A stretch of DNA of 64,000 nucleotides from contig NZ_JANUGZ010000002.1 in assembly GCF_024753205.1 (NCBI RefSeq), positions 620,001 through 684,000 of the forward strand, in the 5' to 3' direction. Positions 1-9,287 of this stretch are shown here, piece by piece. Below the pieces are notes generated by a model. The model was not told the origin of the DNA. It saw only the letters and a program-made list of their open reading frames with translations, and did no database searches. The number at the start of each line of letters is the position of its first letter. Within the stretch, counting starts at the first letter, position 1. Origin of the DNA: Massilia aurea (GTDB lineage: Bacteria > Pseudomonadota > Gammaproteobacteria > Burkholderiales > Burkholderiaceae_D). A program made the position numbers and the translations under genes.

Positions 1-2
1 TC

Positions 3-770
3 GGCCCGCCGCCGCTGCGCGGCATGATCGAGGCCATCATGGTGGCGAGCCAGCTGAGTCTACCCTTCCCGCTCGTCTGGCTGACGCCAAGCGATCTGGC
101 TGGCGACTTGGCTGGCGACCCGGCCGGCGCACCGCTCATGCCCGAACTGGCGGTGGATGCAACGGCGTTGTCACACGGTCTTCCGTGCTGGGCCTATGGA
201 TTCACGGAGGCGGCCATGGCGCGTCACCTGGACACGGAGAAATTGCGGGCGGATGCCGTGCCCGCGTCGCCGTTGTGGGGCGATCTGCAAAAAGGGCGCG
301 ACGTGACGCTGGCCGACGGGCGCGTCATCAAGGCGACGGACTACCTGCTGCCGCCACGCCGCGCGCGACGTATCGTCGTCGCCGGCGACAACGATCGGCC
401 AGAGCTGCTGGCCACCGCAGCGCATGGCGCGGACGTGCTGGTGCACGAGGCGACCTATACCGAAGACGTGCTGCAAAAGATCGGGCCAGGGCCGCAACAC
501 ACTTCAGCAATGCGGGTAGCGCGCTTTGCTGAAGAAGCAGGCGTGCGCAACCTGGTGCTGACGCATTTCAGTCCGCGCTACCAGGACCGTGGCGCGCTGC
601 CGATGGCGCTGCTGGAGGATGAGGCGCGCGCGCAGTACAACGGCAATCTGATCCTGGCGCGCGACCTGGATCATTATGTGCTGGACCGCAGCGGCGCCCT
701 GGCGCGCATGGAGCAAACGCCCGCCAGCGCCAGGGCGGTGCCGTCAACGTCCGACAGACAACCGCGTTGA
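3..770 (+). CDS. RNase Z-like metallo-beta-lactamase fold hydrolase (5' truncated by window)
   Basis: The frame is open from the window edge, so the N-terminus with the HxHxDH zinc site lies outside. The visible part resembles the C-terminal half of RNase Z/ElaC-type nucleases: a GPPPLRGMIEAI stretch, a SHGLPCWAYGF segment where RNase Z has its H-x-x-(S/A)-Y-G-F element, AGDNDR where the family usually has GDT, then HEATY, HTSA and LTHFSPRY, which carries the last metal-ligand histidine. The family cleaves tRNA 3' trailers or acts as a phosphodiesterase. The Ala/Ser-rich tail after about residue 235 looks non-conserved. A plain MBL-fold hydrolase annotation is the alternative, because only half of the protein is seen. 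Confidence 0.75.
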   Translation, partial: GPPPLRGMIEAIMVASQLSLPFPLVWLTPSDLAGDLAGDPAGAPLMPELAVDATALSHGLPCWAYGFTEAAMARHLDTEKLRADAVPASPLWGDLQKGRDVTLADGRVIKATDYLLPPRRARRIVVAGDNDRPELLATAAHGADVLVHEATYTEDVLQKIGPGPQHTSAMRVARFAEEAGVRNLVLTHFSPRYQDRGALPMALLEDEARAQYNGNLILARDLDHYVLDRSGALARMEQTPASARAVPSTSDRQPR

Positions 771-782
771 ACTGACACCGTA

Positions 783-1436
783 TTACGCTGTTTCGCCAAA
801 TTCGGTTCTGGCGGCCTGCACCCGTTTCATGGCGGTATCCGGATCGATGCCCGCCATGATCAGGTTGACGATTTCCTGCTTGTCCTCCTGCCCGATCCAC
901 GCGCACTCCTTGCGGTGCGAGCAGAAATAGGCGTACCACGACACGTCGGCGGGCCGCTCCTTGCGCGGCTTCAGGCGTGCCGACACGGCGGCGCGTGCGG
1001 TCGCAGCATAGTTGGCAAGCTGCGCGTCGATGGCAGACCAGTCGAACGCGGCGACGGCGCGCAGGTCAGCATCCCAGTCGCCCCCATACTGCGCCGGCGG
1101 CCGCATGGTTGTCGGCCCGACGGCAAGGGCTGCGAGGTTGGGCAAACCATGGGCCGCGCAGAATGCTTCGACGAACCGGAGTTTGGCACCGATACCAACC
1201 TGCACTGCGCGGTCGAGGATCAGGTCTTTGGGATACAGAAGACGGGCCAGCCTGAGCAAGTCCTTATAGACGATGGGCACGCCCTGGGCAGCGCCCGCGT
1301 GGTGCCGCAGAGCGTCGACCAGGCGCACGCCGACGTCGATATCATTGTGCGTACGCTGTGTATCTGCGGCGGTATGGATGACCATGCGAATCTTGTCAGA
1401 GGAATCTGGCCGTGGGCCCAATCCGTCATTATGCAT
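783..1436 (-). CDS. Hypothetical protein, 217 aa
   Basis: I do not recognise the function. It is a soluble protein with no signal peptide or membrane segment. The middle (about residues 85-120) has a KLRFVEAF...LAVGPTTMRPPA pattern that recurs in a degenerate fragment at 39165-39377 of this window. The C-terminal part has two Cys (YFCSHRKECAW) and ends in an acidic helix. The gene converges on the metallo-hydrolase gene with about 12 nt between stops. The start is uncertain: the first Met has no clear ribosome site, and Met18 (near 1385) is an alternative. Confidence 0.5.
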   Translation of the reverse strand: MHNDGLGPRPDSSDKIRMVIHTAADTQRTHNDIDVGVRLVDALRHHAGAAQGVPIVYKDLLRLARLLYPKDLILDRAVQVGIGAKLRFVEAFCAAHGLPNLAALAVGPTTMRPPAQYGGDWDADLRAVAAFDWSAIDAQLANYAATARAAVSARLKPRKERPADVSWYAYFCSHRKECAWIGQEDKQEIVNLIMAGIDPDTAMKRVQAARTEFGETA

Positions 1437-1636
1437 GGCTTTGCATGCCCGATGAATAGCGCTCGACCAGATTCCCGGTGGCGCGGCCTGCGCCTTCCTG
1501 CAAGCAACTATGCCATATGAATGTTTCGCAGAACGCTGTACTCCGGTGATTTCGCCCTACAATGGGGCGGATAACGTTCTGACAAACAGTACTCACACCG
1601 ATGGAGGCTGCAGGCGTCTTGCCTGGGAGGCTGACC

Positions 1637-2800
1637 ATGATGTATGAGTTTCTGTCCAACAATGCGGACGATCTGATTCAGCGGTGTATCGACAAGGTGA
1701 ACAAGCGCCCTCAACGGAACGCATCCAGAGAGCAACTGCGTACTGGCATACCCATGTTTTTGGAGCAGCTAACGAAAACGCTGTACGCCGAAGAGAACAT
1801 TGACACGGCCGCTGCAATCGCCATTTCCGGCGCCTCCGGGGGCGAGCGAAAGGACGCATCGGAAATGGGTGCGACAGCTGCCGCGCATGGCGCCGCGTTG
1901 CTTGCGCTGGATTACACAGTGGACCAGGTGGTCCACGATTATGGCGACCTGTGCCAGGCGATCACGGATTTGGCCGTCGAGCGCGATGCACCGTTCCCAG
2001 TGGATGAATTTCGTATCCTCAACCGCTGCCTGGACAATGCCATCGCCAGTGCGGTCACTGAATTTTCTTTCCAGCGTGACTGCGCCATCTCTGATCGCTA
2101 CGCCTCGGAAACCAACGAGCGCCTTGGTTACCTGATGCACGAGCTGCGTAATTCGTTGAGCGTAGCCACCATGGCGGTCGCCGCGATGGAAGTTGGCCAG
2201 CTATCCATTTCGGGCGCCACCGGCGCCTTGCTCAAACGCGGGCACGCAGCGATGCAGCGCCTGATCAACCTGTCACTGGAAGATGTGCGGGCCGAGGGCG
2301 CAGCAGCGGGGCAGAAAGGCATTTTCTCGCTCGCCGATTTCATTCACGAAGCACGTGATTCGGCGCAGCTTGAAGCTGACAAGCGTGGCTCGGCGCTCGT
2401 TGTTGCTGAGGTCGACAAGCTGCTGGCCATTCAGGGCGACCGGGATCTGTTACTCGCCGCACTGGCCAATCTGCTCAATAACGCGCTGAAGTTTACACGC
2501 GCGCATACCGCCGTCTCACTGACAGCGTATGCGCAAGGGCAACGTGTTCTGATCGTTGTGAGGGACCACTGTGGTGGTTTGCCAGCGGGGAATGCAGAAA
2601 AAATGTTTTCACCGTTCACGCAACGTGGTGATGATCGCTCGGGGCTGGGGCTGGGACTGTCAATTGCGCGCCAGAGCATCTCGCGCAATGGTGGCCAGCT
2701 GTCGGTGGAGGATTTTCCGGGTGTGGGGTGTGCTTTTACGATGAATTTGCCGCGGCATCTGGCGCTGGATGGGATTCCGCCTGCTGAACAGGCGCATTGA
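1637..2800 (+). CDS. Soluble sensor histidine kinase
   Basis: 387 aa. The start was placed at the ATG at 1637 because GGGAGG lies 6 nt upstream; the longer frame from 1601 has no such site. The N-terminal ~165 residues form a helical sensory region without membrane segments. It is followed by a HisKA-like dimerisation helix (LMHELRNSLS, with the phospho-acceptor His near residue 172) and a HATPase_c domain with an N box (NLLNNALKF), DHCGGLP and a GLGLGLSIA G box. It should autophosphorylate and pass phosphate to a response regulator, but none is adjacent. The absence of transmembrane helices suggests a cytoplasmic signal. The gene is monocistronic as far as can be seen. Confidence 0.85.
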   Translation: MMYEFLSNNADDLIQRCIDKVNKRPQRNASREQLRTGIPMFLEQLTKTLYAEENIDTAAAIAISGASGGERKDASEMGATAAAHGAALLALDYTVDQVVHDYGDLCQAITDLAVERDAPFPVDEFRILNRCLDNAIASAVTEFSFQRDCAISDRYASETNERLGYLMHELRNSLSVATMAVAAMEVGQLSISGATGALLKRGHAAMQRLINLSLEDVRAEGAAAGQKGIFSLADFIHEARDSAQLEADKRGSALVVAEVDKLLAIQGDRDLLLAALANLLNNALKFTRAHTAVSLTAYAQGQRVLIVVRDHCGGLPAGNAEKMFSPFTQRGDDRSGLGLGLSIARQSISRNGGQLSVEDFPGVGCAFTMNLPRHLALDGIPPAEQAH

Positions 2801-3097
2801 GTGGCGACGTGGGGTGGTAATCCCCCACGACATCTGCATGCCTGGAAGTAGGACTCTCTGCTTTAACACAGCCAGCACTGCGGCCCCGCGAGCGAGCATC
2901 GGAAGATAGTTTTCCTTAGTCGTTAACGCTTTGCGGCATCTTGCTTCTGCGGCCCATTCCCTTTCAAATCAAATTTTTACGTCATCAGAGCAACTGGTAG
3001 CAACCAGGCGTAAAGACCCGCTTGGGTATAAACGCGGTTGGTGAACAATTCAGGGCGTGCGGCCTGCCATTATTTAAATACGTAAATCGGAATCAAG
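2801..3097. other. Intergenic stretch without recognisable gene
   Basis: There is no convincing reading frame, RNA gene or terminator here. The last ~100 bases are more AT-rich and lead into the FHA pseudogene fragment that marks the distal end of the CDI island. Confidence 0.4.
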
Positions 3098-4003
3098 CTG
3101 CTGTTGATCTCGGTATAGCCGCTGATGAGCCTGTCTTGACCGTGTCGAAACGAATGTCGTTGCCGGCCGTGATCACAGCGCTACCCGCGCTGAGCTTGCC
3201 CGCAAGGTCGGTCAGGTCGCGCCCGGCGTCGATGCTCAGGGCGCCCGTGGTGACGATGCTGGCGGTGTTCGACAAGGCTGTGGTACTGCCGCTGTTGTGC
3301 TGCGTTGCCCAGCTGTCCTTGGCCACCAGCGACTCGTTCCTGATGTCGCGCCCGGCCTGCAGGGCGACGCTGCCGCCGGCAATCGCGCCGCCGCGGTTGA
3401 CGATGTCCTCTCCCACCACCAGCACCGTGCGGCCATTGCCGCCGTCGATCACGCCGCCGATGTTGGCGATGCTGTCGGTGACGTTGATCGTCATGCCGTT
3501 GCCGTGACCGGCGCCCGCCCGGCGTGAGCGCTGCCTTGCTGGCGTGCGCCACGTACACCTTCGGCACCAGCACCGTTTCGATGCGGCCATCCGGCAGTTG
3601 CACGGTTTCGCTCACCAGCCAGACAATGTCGCTCGTCAGGCGCGCGACCTGCTCGGCGCTCAAAGCAACCCCGGGGCGCAGGCCGAATTCATGCGCGGCG
3701 CTCACGCCGCTCGTGAGCAGGTTCTTGTAGATGGTGTCGTCACTCGAGCCCTTGTTCGATGCGCTGCCGGTCAGCCCGGCCAGTTGCTCGCGCACCAGGC
3801 GCTGCTCGTAGAAACCGTCGCCCAGGCGTTTTTGGGTCAGGGCCGGGTCGCGGGCGAGCTGGTCGAGCAGGAAGTCGCTGCTGGTCCATTGATCCTGTTT
3901 GGCGAATTGCGGGCGCGTTTGGAACAGGTAGTCGCTTGACGAGTTCTGGTTCTGCAGGAACAGGCCGCCGGGAGCGACTTTTCTTGTTTCGCCGATAGCA
4001 CAG
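3098..4003 (-). pseudogene. Frameshifted fragment of cdiA/fhaB (FHA central segment)
   Basis: Read on the minus strand this matches the part of the large exoprotein that runs from IGETRKVAPGGLFLQNQN to the DTVKTGS segment (counterpart near 26190-27040). The reading frame breaks. The first part (3740-4003) reads EQRLVREQLAGLTGSA and on to AALTPGG; then a small deletion near 3515-3530 shifts the frame, so NVTDSIANIGGVIDGG is read in another register. A second small deletion near 3130 removes part of the TYDSLISGY stretch. Both ends are abrupt. It has no start codon, toxin tip or immunity gene, so it is a dead remnant of a further cassette copy. Confidence 0.85.
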
Positions 4004-4165
4004 TCCATGGACGAAGGCGGCGTTCTTCAATAAGTTAGCCAAATTGCCATACCACAGAAACTCAACGAAGTAGACCAGCGATTTTCGGGCGCCAAACATT
4101 GGCTCATTGCGTATGATCCAACGAGTTCAGACAAATATGATCTTGCAACTCTCTGAATTTAACCT

Positions 4166-4507
4166 CTATTGATTTTGATAATCAAAATTCGCTTCAAATT
4201 TTTTCCCTCCTACATCAATAAAAAAATTGAATGCGCACCATTTGCCCTGCTCCTTTTTTATCATAAATTCACGAAGCTCCAAACAAAGATCGCCGATTTT
4301 TGATGGCACCCCAACTACGCCTATATCGAACCAATTTTCATATCCTTGTGTATCTATGTAGTCGAAATAGAATCTTTCCACCCCCCCGCCGGAATTTGCC
4401 TCCACCTCCATAACGAATTTTAATTTAATAATGGCCGAATCTCTTGGGGCATGGGCGTATAGTATCGCCGCTAACTCATTATATATCTGAATGTCATTTT
4501 TCATCAT
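4166..4507 (-). CDS. YezG-type immunity protein (CdiI of cassette 4)
   Basis: 113 aa. Its ATG overlaps the stop of the upstream toxin cassette as ATGA, and a GGGAGGAG ribosome site precedes it (the second ATG at 4504 is equally possible), so translation is probably coupled to the toxin. The sequence resembles the YezG/DUF600 family of immunity proteins, notably the LREFMIKKEQGKWCAF...NFDY end. These proteins bind and block the nuclease tips of YeeF/CdiA-type toxins. The gene is clearly AT-rich compared with the FHA sequence. The partner is inferred from position and family. Confidence 0.7.
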   Translation of the reverse strand: MMKNDIQIYNELAAILYAHAPRDSAIIKLKFVMEVEANSGGGVERFYFDYIDTQGYENWFDIGVVGVPSKIGDLCLELREFMIKKEQGKWCAFNFFIDVGGKKFEANFDYQNQ

Positions 4508-7500
4508 ACTCCTCCCGGAGAGTTCTTTAGTCGGAGAGTAACCGTTCTGCCGCCGTCAATTCGGTATCTTACCTCAAAATTGCTCGGTCTTTCCGACAAG
4601 CCGTCGTACACCGGGCTGATTTCAACTTGAACGTTCTTATTTTCCTTAAGCGCGGTTACCCATTCATTCTCGATCTTCTTCCACTCACCTTTATTTAGAT
4701 TTCCGTTCATTGGTACGATATTCAACTTCTCACCAGGGCCAGAAAATATTGACGCAATCAAATGTCCACCTTCGTCGTCTACTGACCCGCACTTTCCGGC
4801 CAAACATTGTTGATACTTGTTCCTATCAAAAGTCTCCAAATTCAAGTTACCTTTGACGTTACCCACCCTACCAGAAGCATCAGTTTTATAAAAATATCTA
4901 TCATCAACATTATGTAGCGTGTCCGGCTTAGGATTATTTAACTCCTTTGTCCACTTCCACTTCTCCCCGGATGCCAAGCTGACTACATTGTTTGCAGCAT
5001 CTTGGCTTGGCTTAGCAAGTGAAGTTGCACTCGCAATTTTTACTGCGTCCTGAGCCCTCACTCCTTGCTTGATCAAATCTCCAGTTTTAGCAATGACCTT
5101 TCCAGCCCCTGGAACCAGATCAAGCACATTTGTAGGAAACAACACTTCATTTGCAGCGTATAAAATCGCAAGAGCAGCAATCTGAGGCTCAGTCAGATTC
5201 CCTTTGCCTGCTGCATCATTCAAAAACCTCTTGATTAAATCTTGTTTTTCTAAGAGTGTTTTTACCTCTAGTTTTTCGAGCAGATTTCCAACGCTCTCTA
5301 AACTTTTCTCTCCATTTTTCGATACAAAATCTTTTGCTTTCTTCAGCGCGTCATCAACCGCCTTGCGCACATTCGAGTTGTTTTCCAGTTCGATCAGCGC
5401 CGCAGTGTTTGCTACATCAGCTTGCGCGCCGGCCGCTACTGCCGCCCCAACGATCAGTGTCTGAACCAGTGCCGCGCGCGTCTCTTTTTGTTCGTTACTC
5501 AGGGCATCATTGTCCTGCGCTGAAAGAAGCGAGCTGATCAAAGTGGCACCCGCCGCTGCTACGGCAGCGGTTCCACAGTTCGCCCCCGCAGCACCGGCAC
5601 CGGCGCAGGACGACACTGCATGTAACGCCGCGTGCGCAGGCGTTCCCTCAGCGATGCCGTAGTCTTCGGCCAATTGCTTGATGCCGCCTGCAGCATTGCC
5701 CTGTGCCCAGTTCACCAAACCACGTTGTATAAATTCACCCGTGGCGCCGCTGATATTTCCGGACGCTGCGGCTGTCAGCGCAGTCACAACCTGGCGGTAC
5801 GTGCCGCCCGCCCCCCACTGCTCGTCAATTGTATTGGCTTCAACACGTGCAGTAACGGCTGCGCCCCGAAGTGCATCTGCCTCAGCGAGTTTAGCCGATC
5901 TTTCCAGTCCTTCCGGCAGCGCGTTCGCCTCCGCAATCAGCCGATCGGCGCTCCCGTCCGCTTTTTCGGCATCACGTCGCGCCTGGTCCGTCGCGCGTGC
6001 CTTGTCCGCCAGGAAGGTCGATACCTGCCCGGAAAGTGCGCCTACGACTTCGAAGCCGGCCTGGATCGACGCCTGGTCAAATTTGTTCTCGATCTTGCCG
6101 CTCGTATCGCGCTCGTTCGACACATCGCGGTTCAGCTCGGCCAGTACCTGCCCTGCACTCATCCCGGTCAGCGCCTGTTGTTGCTGACCGTTGGTGATGC
6201 TGACAAGGCCCGCACTGATACCGCTGTGCGTCATACTCGACGCGCTGCCCCCCGCCCCCATTGCGATCGGCGCGTTCATGCCGGTCCCGCCGGTCTGCAT
6301 CATCTTCCAGCTATTGCCCGCCACGCCGGCGGTATTCGGCGCTGCATCTCGGCTGTCGCCCTTGCTGCCCACGCCGCCGCTCAGGCCAACGCTGTGCCCT
6401 TTGTAGTCGGCATGATTGGCGACGTCACTGGCAGTCAGCGTGCCTGTCGAAAGGCTGTTCTTGCCGTTGGCAATTGCCTCTTGCGAACTGCTGACGACGC
6501 CACCCTTCAGGTCCGTATTTCCGTCGACAATCACCTGGAACCCACCGGCGCCGGCCCGGATGCCGCTTTGTTCCTGCACACTGGCGTAATCACTTTTGAG
6601 CTTGCTGTCGCTGAAGCTTCCGCTCACGCTCACACCCGTACCGACGGTACCGCTCGCGCTCAGGCTCTGGTTCTTGCTGTCGAAGGTAGCTGTGTCTTGC
6701 AGGCTCTCCATATTGAGGTCGCCGCCGACTTTCGCCACGACTTGCTTGCCGGTTGCAACAGCGCCTCTGATGTTCGTATCGCCGCCACTGTCGATGACAA
6801 GCCCGTTGCCGGCCGTAACGTGGGTGTTGAGCTGCGTCGTTCCCTTGCCATCTTCCTTGCCTTTACCCACGCTCACGCTTGCAGTAAAGCCAATCGATGT
6901 TCCGCTGGTGCCGAACGACGCGCCAACACCGGCGGCCGCGCTCATGCTGCTGCTGTCGGTATGCTGGCTCTCCGTGTCCTGCGCCGCGATCAGGTTGACT
7001 TCGTTATCCGCTTTGAGCTTGACATTGCCACCGGCGGTCACGTCGCTGCCGACGATATTGATGTTGCTGGCCTCGCCACCGCCAGTGGCGACGATCTTGA
7101 TATCGTTACCGGCCTTGAGTGTGCTGCCAGCATTGCCCGAACCACCACTGGTTTTGCTCGTGTGCGATTCCGAATGTCCCACTGTCAGGCTGACGCTGAC
7201 GTTCAGACCGTTCTGCGCGATGTCATTGGCAGTGTTCTTCGCTGCCAGAGCAGCGGTTGCCGCCGCAAGTGCCTGGACCCGGCCATCCTTGGACTGCGAT
7301 GCCGCGTCCTTCATCGCGTGCATGGTCTGCAATGCGCCAACCACCGAGCCGCCCACGGCCAGCGTCAAGCCGTCCTGCACCGTACTCTGCTCGAACTTGT
7401 CGCGCACATTGTCGCGGCCCGAATCCACCGTGACACTCTTGCCTTCGAGTGTCATGTCGCGTCCCGCATGCAGATCGCTGCCGCTGACCTTGATTGCATC

Positions 7501-7764
7501 CCCGGCAGTGATATTCAGGTTGCCGCCGAGCGAACCAACCATGCTGCGCGACTGGCCGCTCTGGGTCGTGGCGTCGCGCGCCTGGTCGGTCGTGGTCGTG
7601 CGTTCGCCATAGCTGATGCCAAAACCGCCACCACTGAGGAAGCCGCTTTCCTTGACTTCCTTGTGGTGCCTTTCGGTCAAGGTGCTCGTGGCCGCAATGA
7701 TGTTGACCGAGCCTCGTGCGGACAGGTCGACATCACCCTCGCTTGCGATCGCGCTGCCGCGCAC
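4504..7764 (-). CDS. Orphan CdiA C-terminal cassette 4: FHA stalk end, VENN-like region and DNA/RNA non-specific endonuclease tip
   Basis: 1086 codons with no credible start. The first usable codon is an internal GTG; the frame is open only to a TAG near 7826, beyond which FHA-like codons continue to about 7950. Domains in order: FHA-type repeats with hemagglutinin motifs (about 1-620), a coiled helical region, a VENN-like junction (IELENNS, near 5385), a linker, and a C-terminal nuclease of the Endonuclease_NS_2 type whose active-site block reads DDEGGHLIASIFSGPGE followed by NIVPMNGNLN. This nuclease would degrade DNA/RNA in the target cell. The FHA part differs clearly from the other copies here, so this cassette comes from another CdiA lineage. 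It is probably silent unless recombined onto an expressed gene. Confidence 0.8.
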   Translation of the reverse strand: MRGSAIASEGDVDLSARGSVNIIAATSTLTERHHKEVKESGFLSGGGFGISYGERTTTTDQARDATTQSGQSRSMVGSLGGNLNITAGDAIKVSGSDLHAGRDMTLEGKSVTVDSGRDNVRDKFEQSTVQDGLTLAVGGSVVGALQTMHAMKDAASQSKDGRVQALAAATAALAAKNTANDIAQNGLNVSVSLTVGHSESHTSKTSGGSGNAGSTLKAGNDIKIVATGGGEASNINIVGSDVTAGGNVKLKADNEVNLIAAQDTESQHTDSSSMSAAAGVGASFGTSGTSIGFTASVSVGKGKEDGKGTTQLNTHVTAGNGLVIDSGGDTNIRGAVATGKQVVAKVGGDLNMESLQDTATFDSKNQSLSASGTVGTGVSVSGSFSDSKLKSDYASVQEQSGIRAGAGGFQVIVDGNTDLKGGVVSSSQEAIANGKNSLSTGTLTASDVANHADYKGHSVGLSGGVGSKGDSRDAAPNTAGVAGNSWKMMQTGGTGMNAPIAMGAGGSASSMTHSGISAGLVSITNGQQQQALTGMSAGQVLAELNRDVSNERDTSGKIENKFDQASIQAGFEVVGALSGQVSTFLADKARATDQARRDAEKADGSADRLIAEANALPEGLERSAKLAEADALRGAAVTARVEANTIDEQWGAGGTYRQVVTALTAAASGNISGATGEFIQRGLVNWAQGNAAGGIKQLAEDYGIAEGTPAHAALHAVSSCAGAGAAGANCGTAAVAAAGATLISSLLSAQDNDALSNEQKETRAALVQTLIVGAAVAAGAQADVANTAALIELENNSNVRKAVDDALKKAKDFVSKNGEKSLESVGNLLEKLEVKTLLEKQDLIKRFLNDAAGKGNLTEPQIAALAILYAANEVLFPTNVLDLVPGAGKVIAKTGDLIKQGVRAQDAVKIASATSLAKPSQDAANNVVSLASGEKWKWTKELNNPKPDTLHNVDDRYFYKTDASGRVGNVKGNLNLETFDRNKYQQCLAGKCGSVDDEGGHLIASIFSGPGEKLNIVPMNGNLNKGEWKKIENEWVTALKENKNVQVEISPVYDGLSERPSNFEVRYRIDGGRTVTLRLKNSPGGV

Positions 7765-7825
7765 ATTGATGTCCTTGCCTGCGATGATATCGATCGTCTT
7801 TCCGGACAGGCTGCTCGCGATTGCC

Positions 7826-7955
7826 TAGCTGCCCGCCACATAGTCGGCCAGCTGGGTGGTTGTGCCCCGCAGCAGGCTGCTGGAAGAGAGCGTGCTCGCT
7901 GTGTCGGACAGGTGTCGCTCCAGTTCGATCGCTTTATTCGGCTGGACACCCGACT
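7826..7955 (-). pseudogene. Upstream remnant of cassette 4, separated by an amber stop
   Basis: In the same minus-strand frame as the cassette, codons reading RHLSDTASTLSSSSLLRG and LADYVAGS run into a TAG at about 7826-7828, after which the FHA-like frame resumes (AIASSLSGKTIDIIAGKD). FHA similarity stops near 7955, where another stop and unrelated sequence begin. This marks the 5' breakpoint of the cassette and shows it is not translated from further upstream. Confidence 0.6.
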
Positions 7956-8140
7956 ACACTTCCGGTGTTACAAAACGACCTATAAATAGCGTCAACTCGG
8001 TCTGCGCCGTATTTGCTCAACAAAGCTCACCGCTGCACGGGTCCATTTGTGCAATAAAACCTTCACCACTTTCAACATAAAATCAATAATTATCTTCTTT
8101 TCAAAGAGACGCTGCCAAATACGATCTATCTCATCAAATT

Positions 8141-8470
8141 TTATTGTCTTAAAAAGCGATCTGAATTCCTGCATGTTGAATTTTCTTTTGCCTTCGGAAG
8201 TGAACATATCCCCTTCCATCCATCCTCACGTACGAAACCCTCGCGGAACATGCACTCCTCAGCAGATGCCATTTCTTCAACACTTGCATATACACCATTG
8301 AAACCGGCGGCACTTGGGAAGCCACATTTAAACATTCCTTCCTTTACTTGATTTTCTGACAGTTTACCTTTAGTCCACATTGCGAACTCAACAGGCGTAG
8401 GCTGAAAAGGTTTAGCACATCCTACTATTATTGCCAAAGAAAAAAATATTCCATATATGGTTTTAGTCAT
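8141..8470 (-). CDS. Small lipoprotein, paralogue of the one at 13329-13646
   Basis: 109 aa. The start was chosen at 8470, which has a strong GGAGG site upstream; the longer frame begins in unrelated repeat sequence. An N-terminal hydrophobic segment ends in a lipobox (AIIVGC), so a lipidated Cys near residue 18 is expected. The mature part carries KPFQPTP, CGFPSAAGFNG, an AE-x-CMF block and GICS, with paired Cys. The lipoprotein at 13329-13646 shares this exact layout. Both sit between CDI cassettes, a position reminiscent of BcpO-type lipoproteins in Burkholderia CDI loci, although I see no clear sequence relation. The function is unknown. Confidence 0.7.
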   Translation of the reverse strand: MTKTIYGIFFSLAIIVGCAKPFQPTPVEFAMWTKGKLSENQVKEGMFKCGFPSAAGFNGVYASVEEMASAEECMFREGFVREDGWKGICSLPKAKENSTCRNSDRFLRQ

Positions 8471-8525
8471 GCCTACCTCCATAAATATTGATTGGTCATC
8501 ATTGGGGGGCACATCGTTAGGGGTC

Positions 8526-8554
8526 GCACATCGTTGGGAGTGAGGTCTGACATT
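8526..8554. repeat. Short repeat shared with 14069-14091
   Basis: A GCACATCGTTGG...GTCTGACATT sequence occurs here and again at 14069-14091, where it forms the start of an IS481-type transposase fragment. This copy is a few bases longer in the middle. It is probably a scar of the same element. Confidence 0.4.
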
Positions 8555-8737
8555 TGGACACATCCTCAGCTTTTTACTATCAAAGTCACGCGTCCTGATT
8601 CAGACTTGGTATCCTGACCTGATTTTAATTTTAGATAAGGGCAATTTCAAAAGGCAAATTTTCTTGGAGATACAACCGAAATAACGAATGAGTTGGATTA
8701 CACAAGAATTCGTGTCCAAATTTCAGACCTGACACCG

Positions 8738-8868
8738 AGTGCTACTGGCAATGTGAATATATAACCCAAACGAAGAACGGGCTGCTTGGCTCTCAGAAAT
8801 ATTTCCAAGAACTCGTTCACGAATGGCCGCTTGCTCCGCAACGTTATTTGCCCTAATCGGTGGCGCTC
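8738..8868 (-). pseudogene. Remnant of a CdiA toxin-tip entry segment
   Basis: A minus-strand frame reads ANNVAEQAAIRERVLGN then ISESQAARSSFG and soon hits a stop near 8740. It resembles the beginning of the tip in cassette 3 (GANSTIRETVLANSEASRV...SSNFG). At its upstream end it carries a degenerate copy (8843-8854) of the GCTATTTGCCCCA junction found at the other toxin tips. It is best read as the stub left by an earlier tip exchange. The rest of 8555-8879 holds no gene I can support. Confidence 0.5.
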
Positions 8869-8879
8869 AAATACCTTCC

Positions 8880-9287
8880 TCAGTAGCTCCGATGAAGATT
8901 AATTACTGTGCCATCATCAAGATTTAGGTGACCGGTCTCTTCTTTCCACACTGCATCAATTTGAAACCCTAAAGTAGCCTCTATATCTCTATTATTCTCC
9001 AGAACTTCGCCAAATTGCGCATTTTTCCCCAAAGTGGGTGCTGCAATCGTCTGTTGATGTGTGCCGTCGTACGAATACAAGAGAAGATTCGCTGAACCAA
9101 ATTCGTCAAAATCTCCGACTACCGCAATCAGTTCACGGCTCTGAAGGTGAGAAACCGCAACTGGAGGTAATTTCATTGTGACACTTGCCAAAATCCCGTC
9201 ACAAATCCAAGAAACAGTGGGATTTCGATCCCAAATGGACCAATTAATTTTCAAAGTATGTGGGCCAGTCGACATAATATTTTCCAT
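8880..9287 (-). CDS. Candidate immunity protein of cassette 3
   Basis: 135 aa, AT-rich, family not recognised. Its ATG (9285-9287) overlaps the TAA stop of the cassette 3 toxin frame as TAATG, the arrangement expected of a CdiI translated together with its toxin. Met5 (near 9275) is an alternative start. The protein is soluble, mostly beta-type in appearance, with several Trp residues (SIWDRNPTVSWICDG), and has no signal peptide. The immunity role is inferred from position only. Confidence 0.55.
   Translation of the reverse strand: MENIMSTGPHTLKINWSIWDRNPTVSWICDGILASVTMKLPPVAVSHLQSRELIAVVGDFDEFGSANLLLYSYDGTHQQTIAAPTLGKNAQFGEVLENNRDIEATLGFQIDAVWKEETGHLNLDDGTVINLHRSY

Noticed and set aside
4034..4157. 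Plus-strand frame reading IAIPQKLNEVDQRFSGAKHW
   Set aside because: The composition looks protein-like, but there is no start, it is only about 40 codons long, and it opposes all genes around it. It could be a remnant, but I cannot support a gene.
7992..8219. Small minus-strand frame of 75 codons beginning MEGDMFTSEG
   Set aside because: It overlaps the 3' end of the better supported lipoprotein gene, has only a weak ribosome site and no recognisable relatives in the window.
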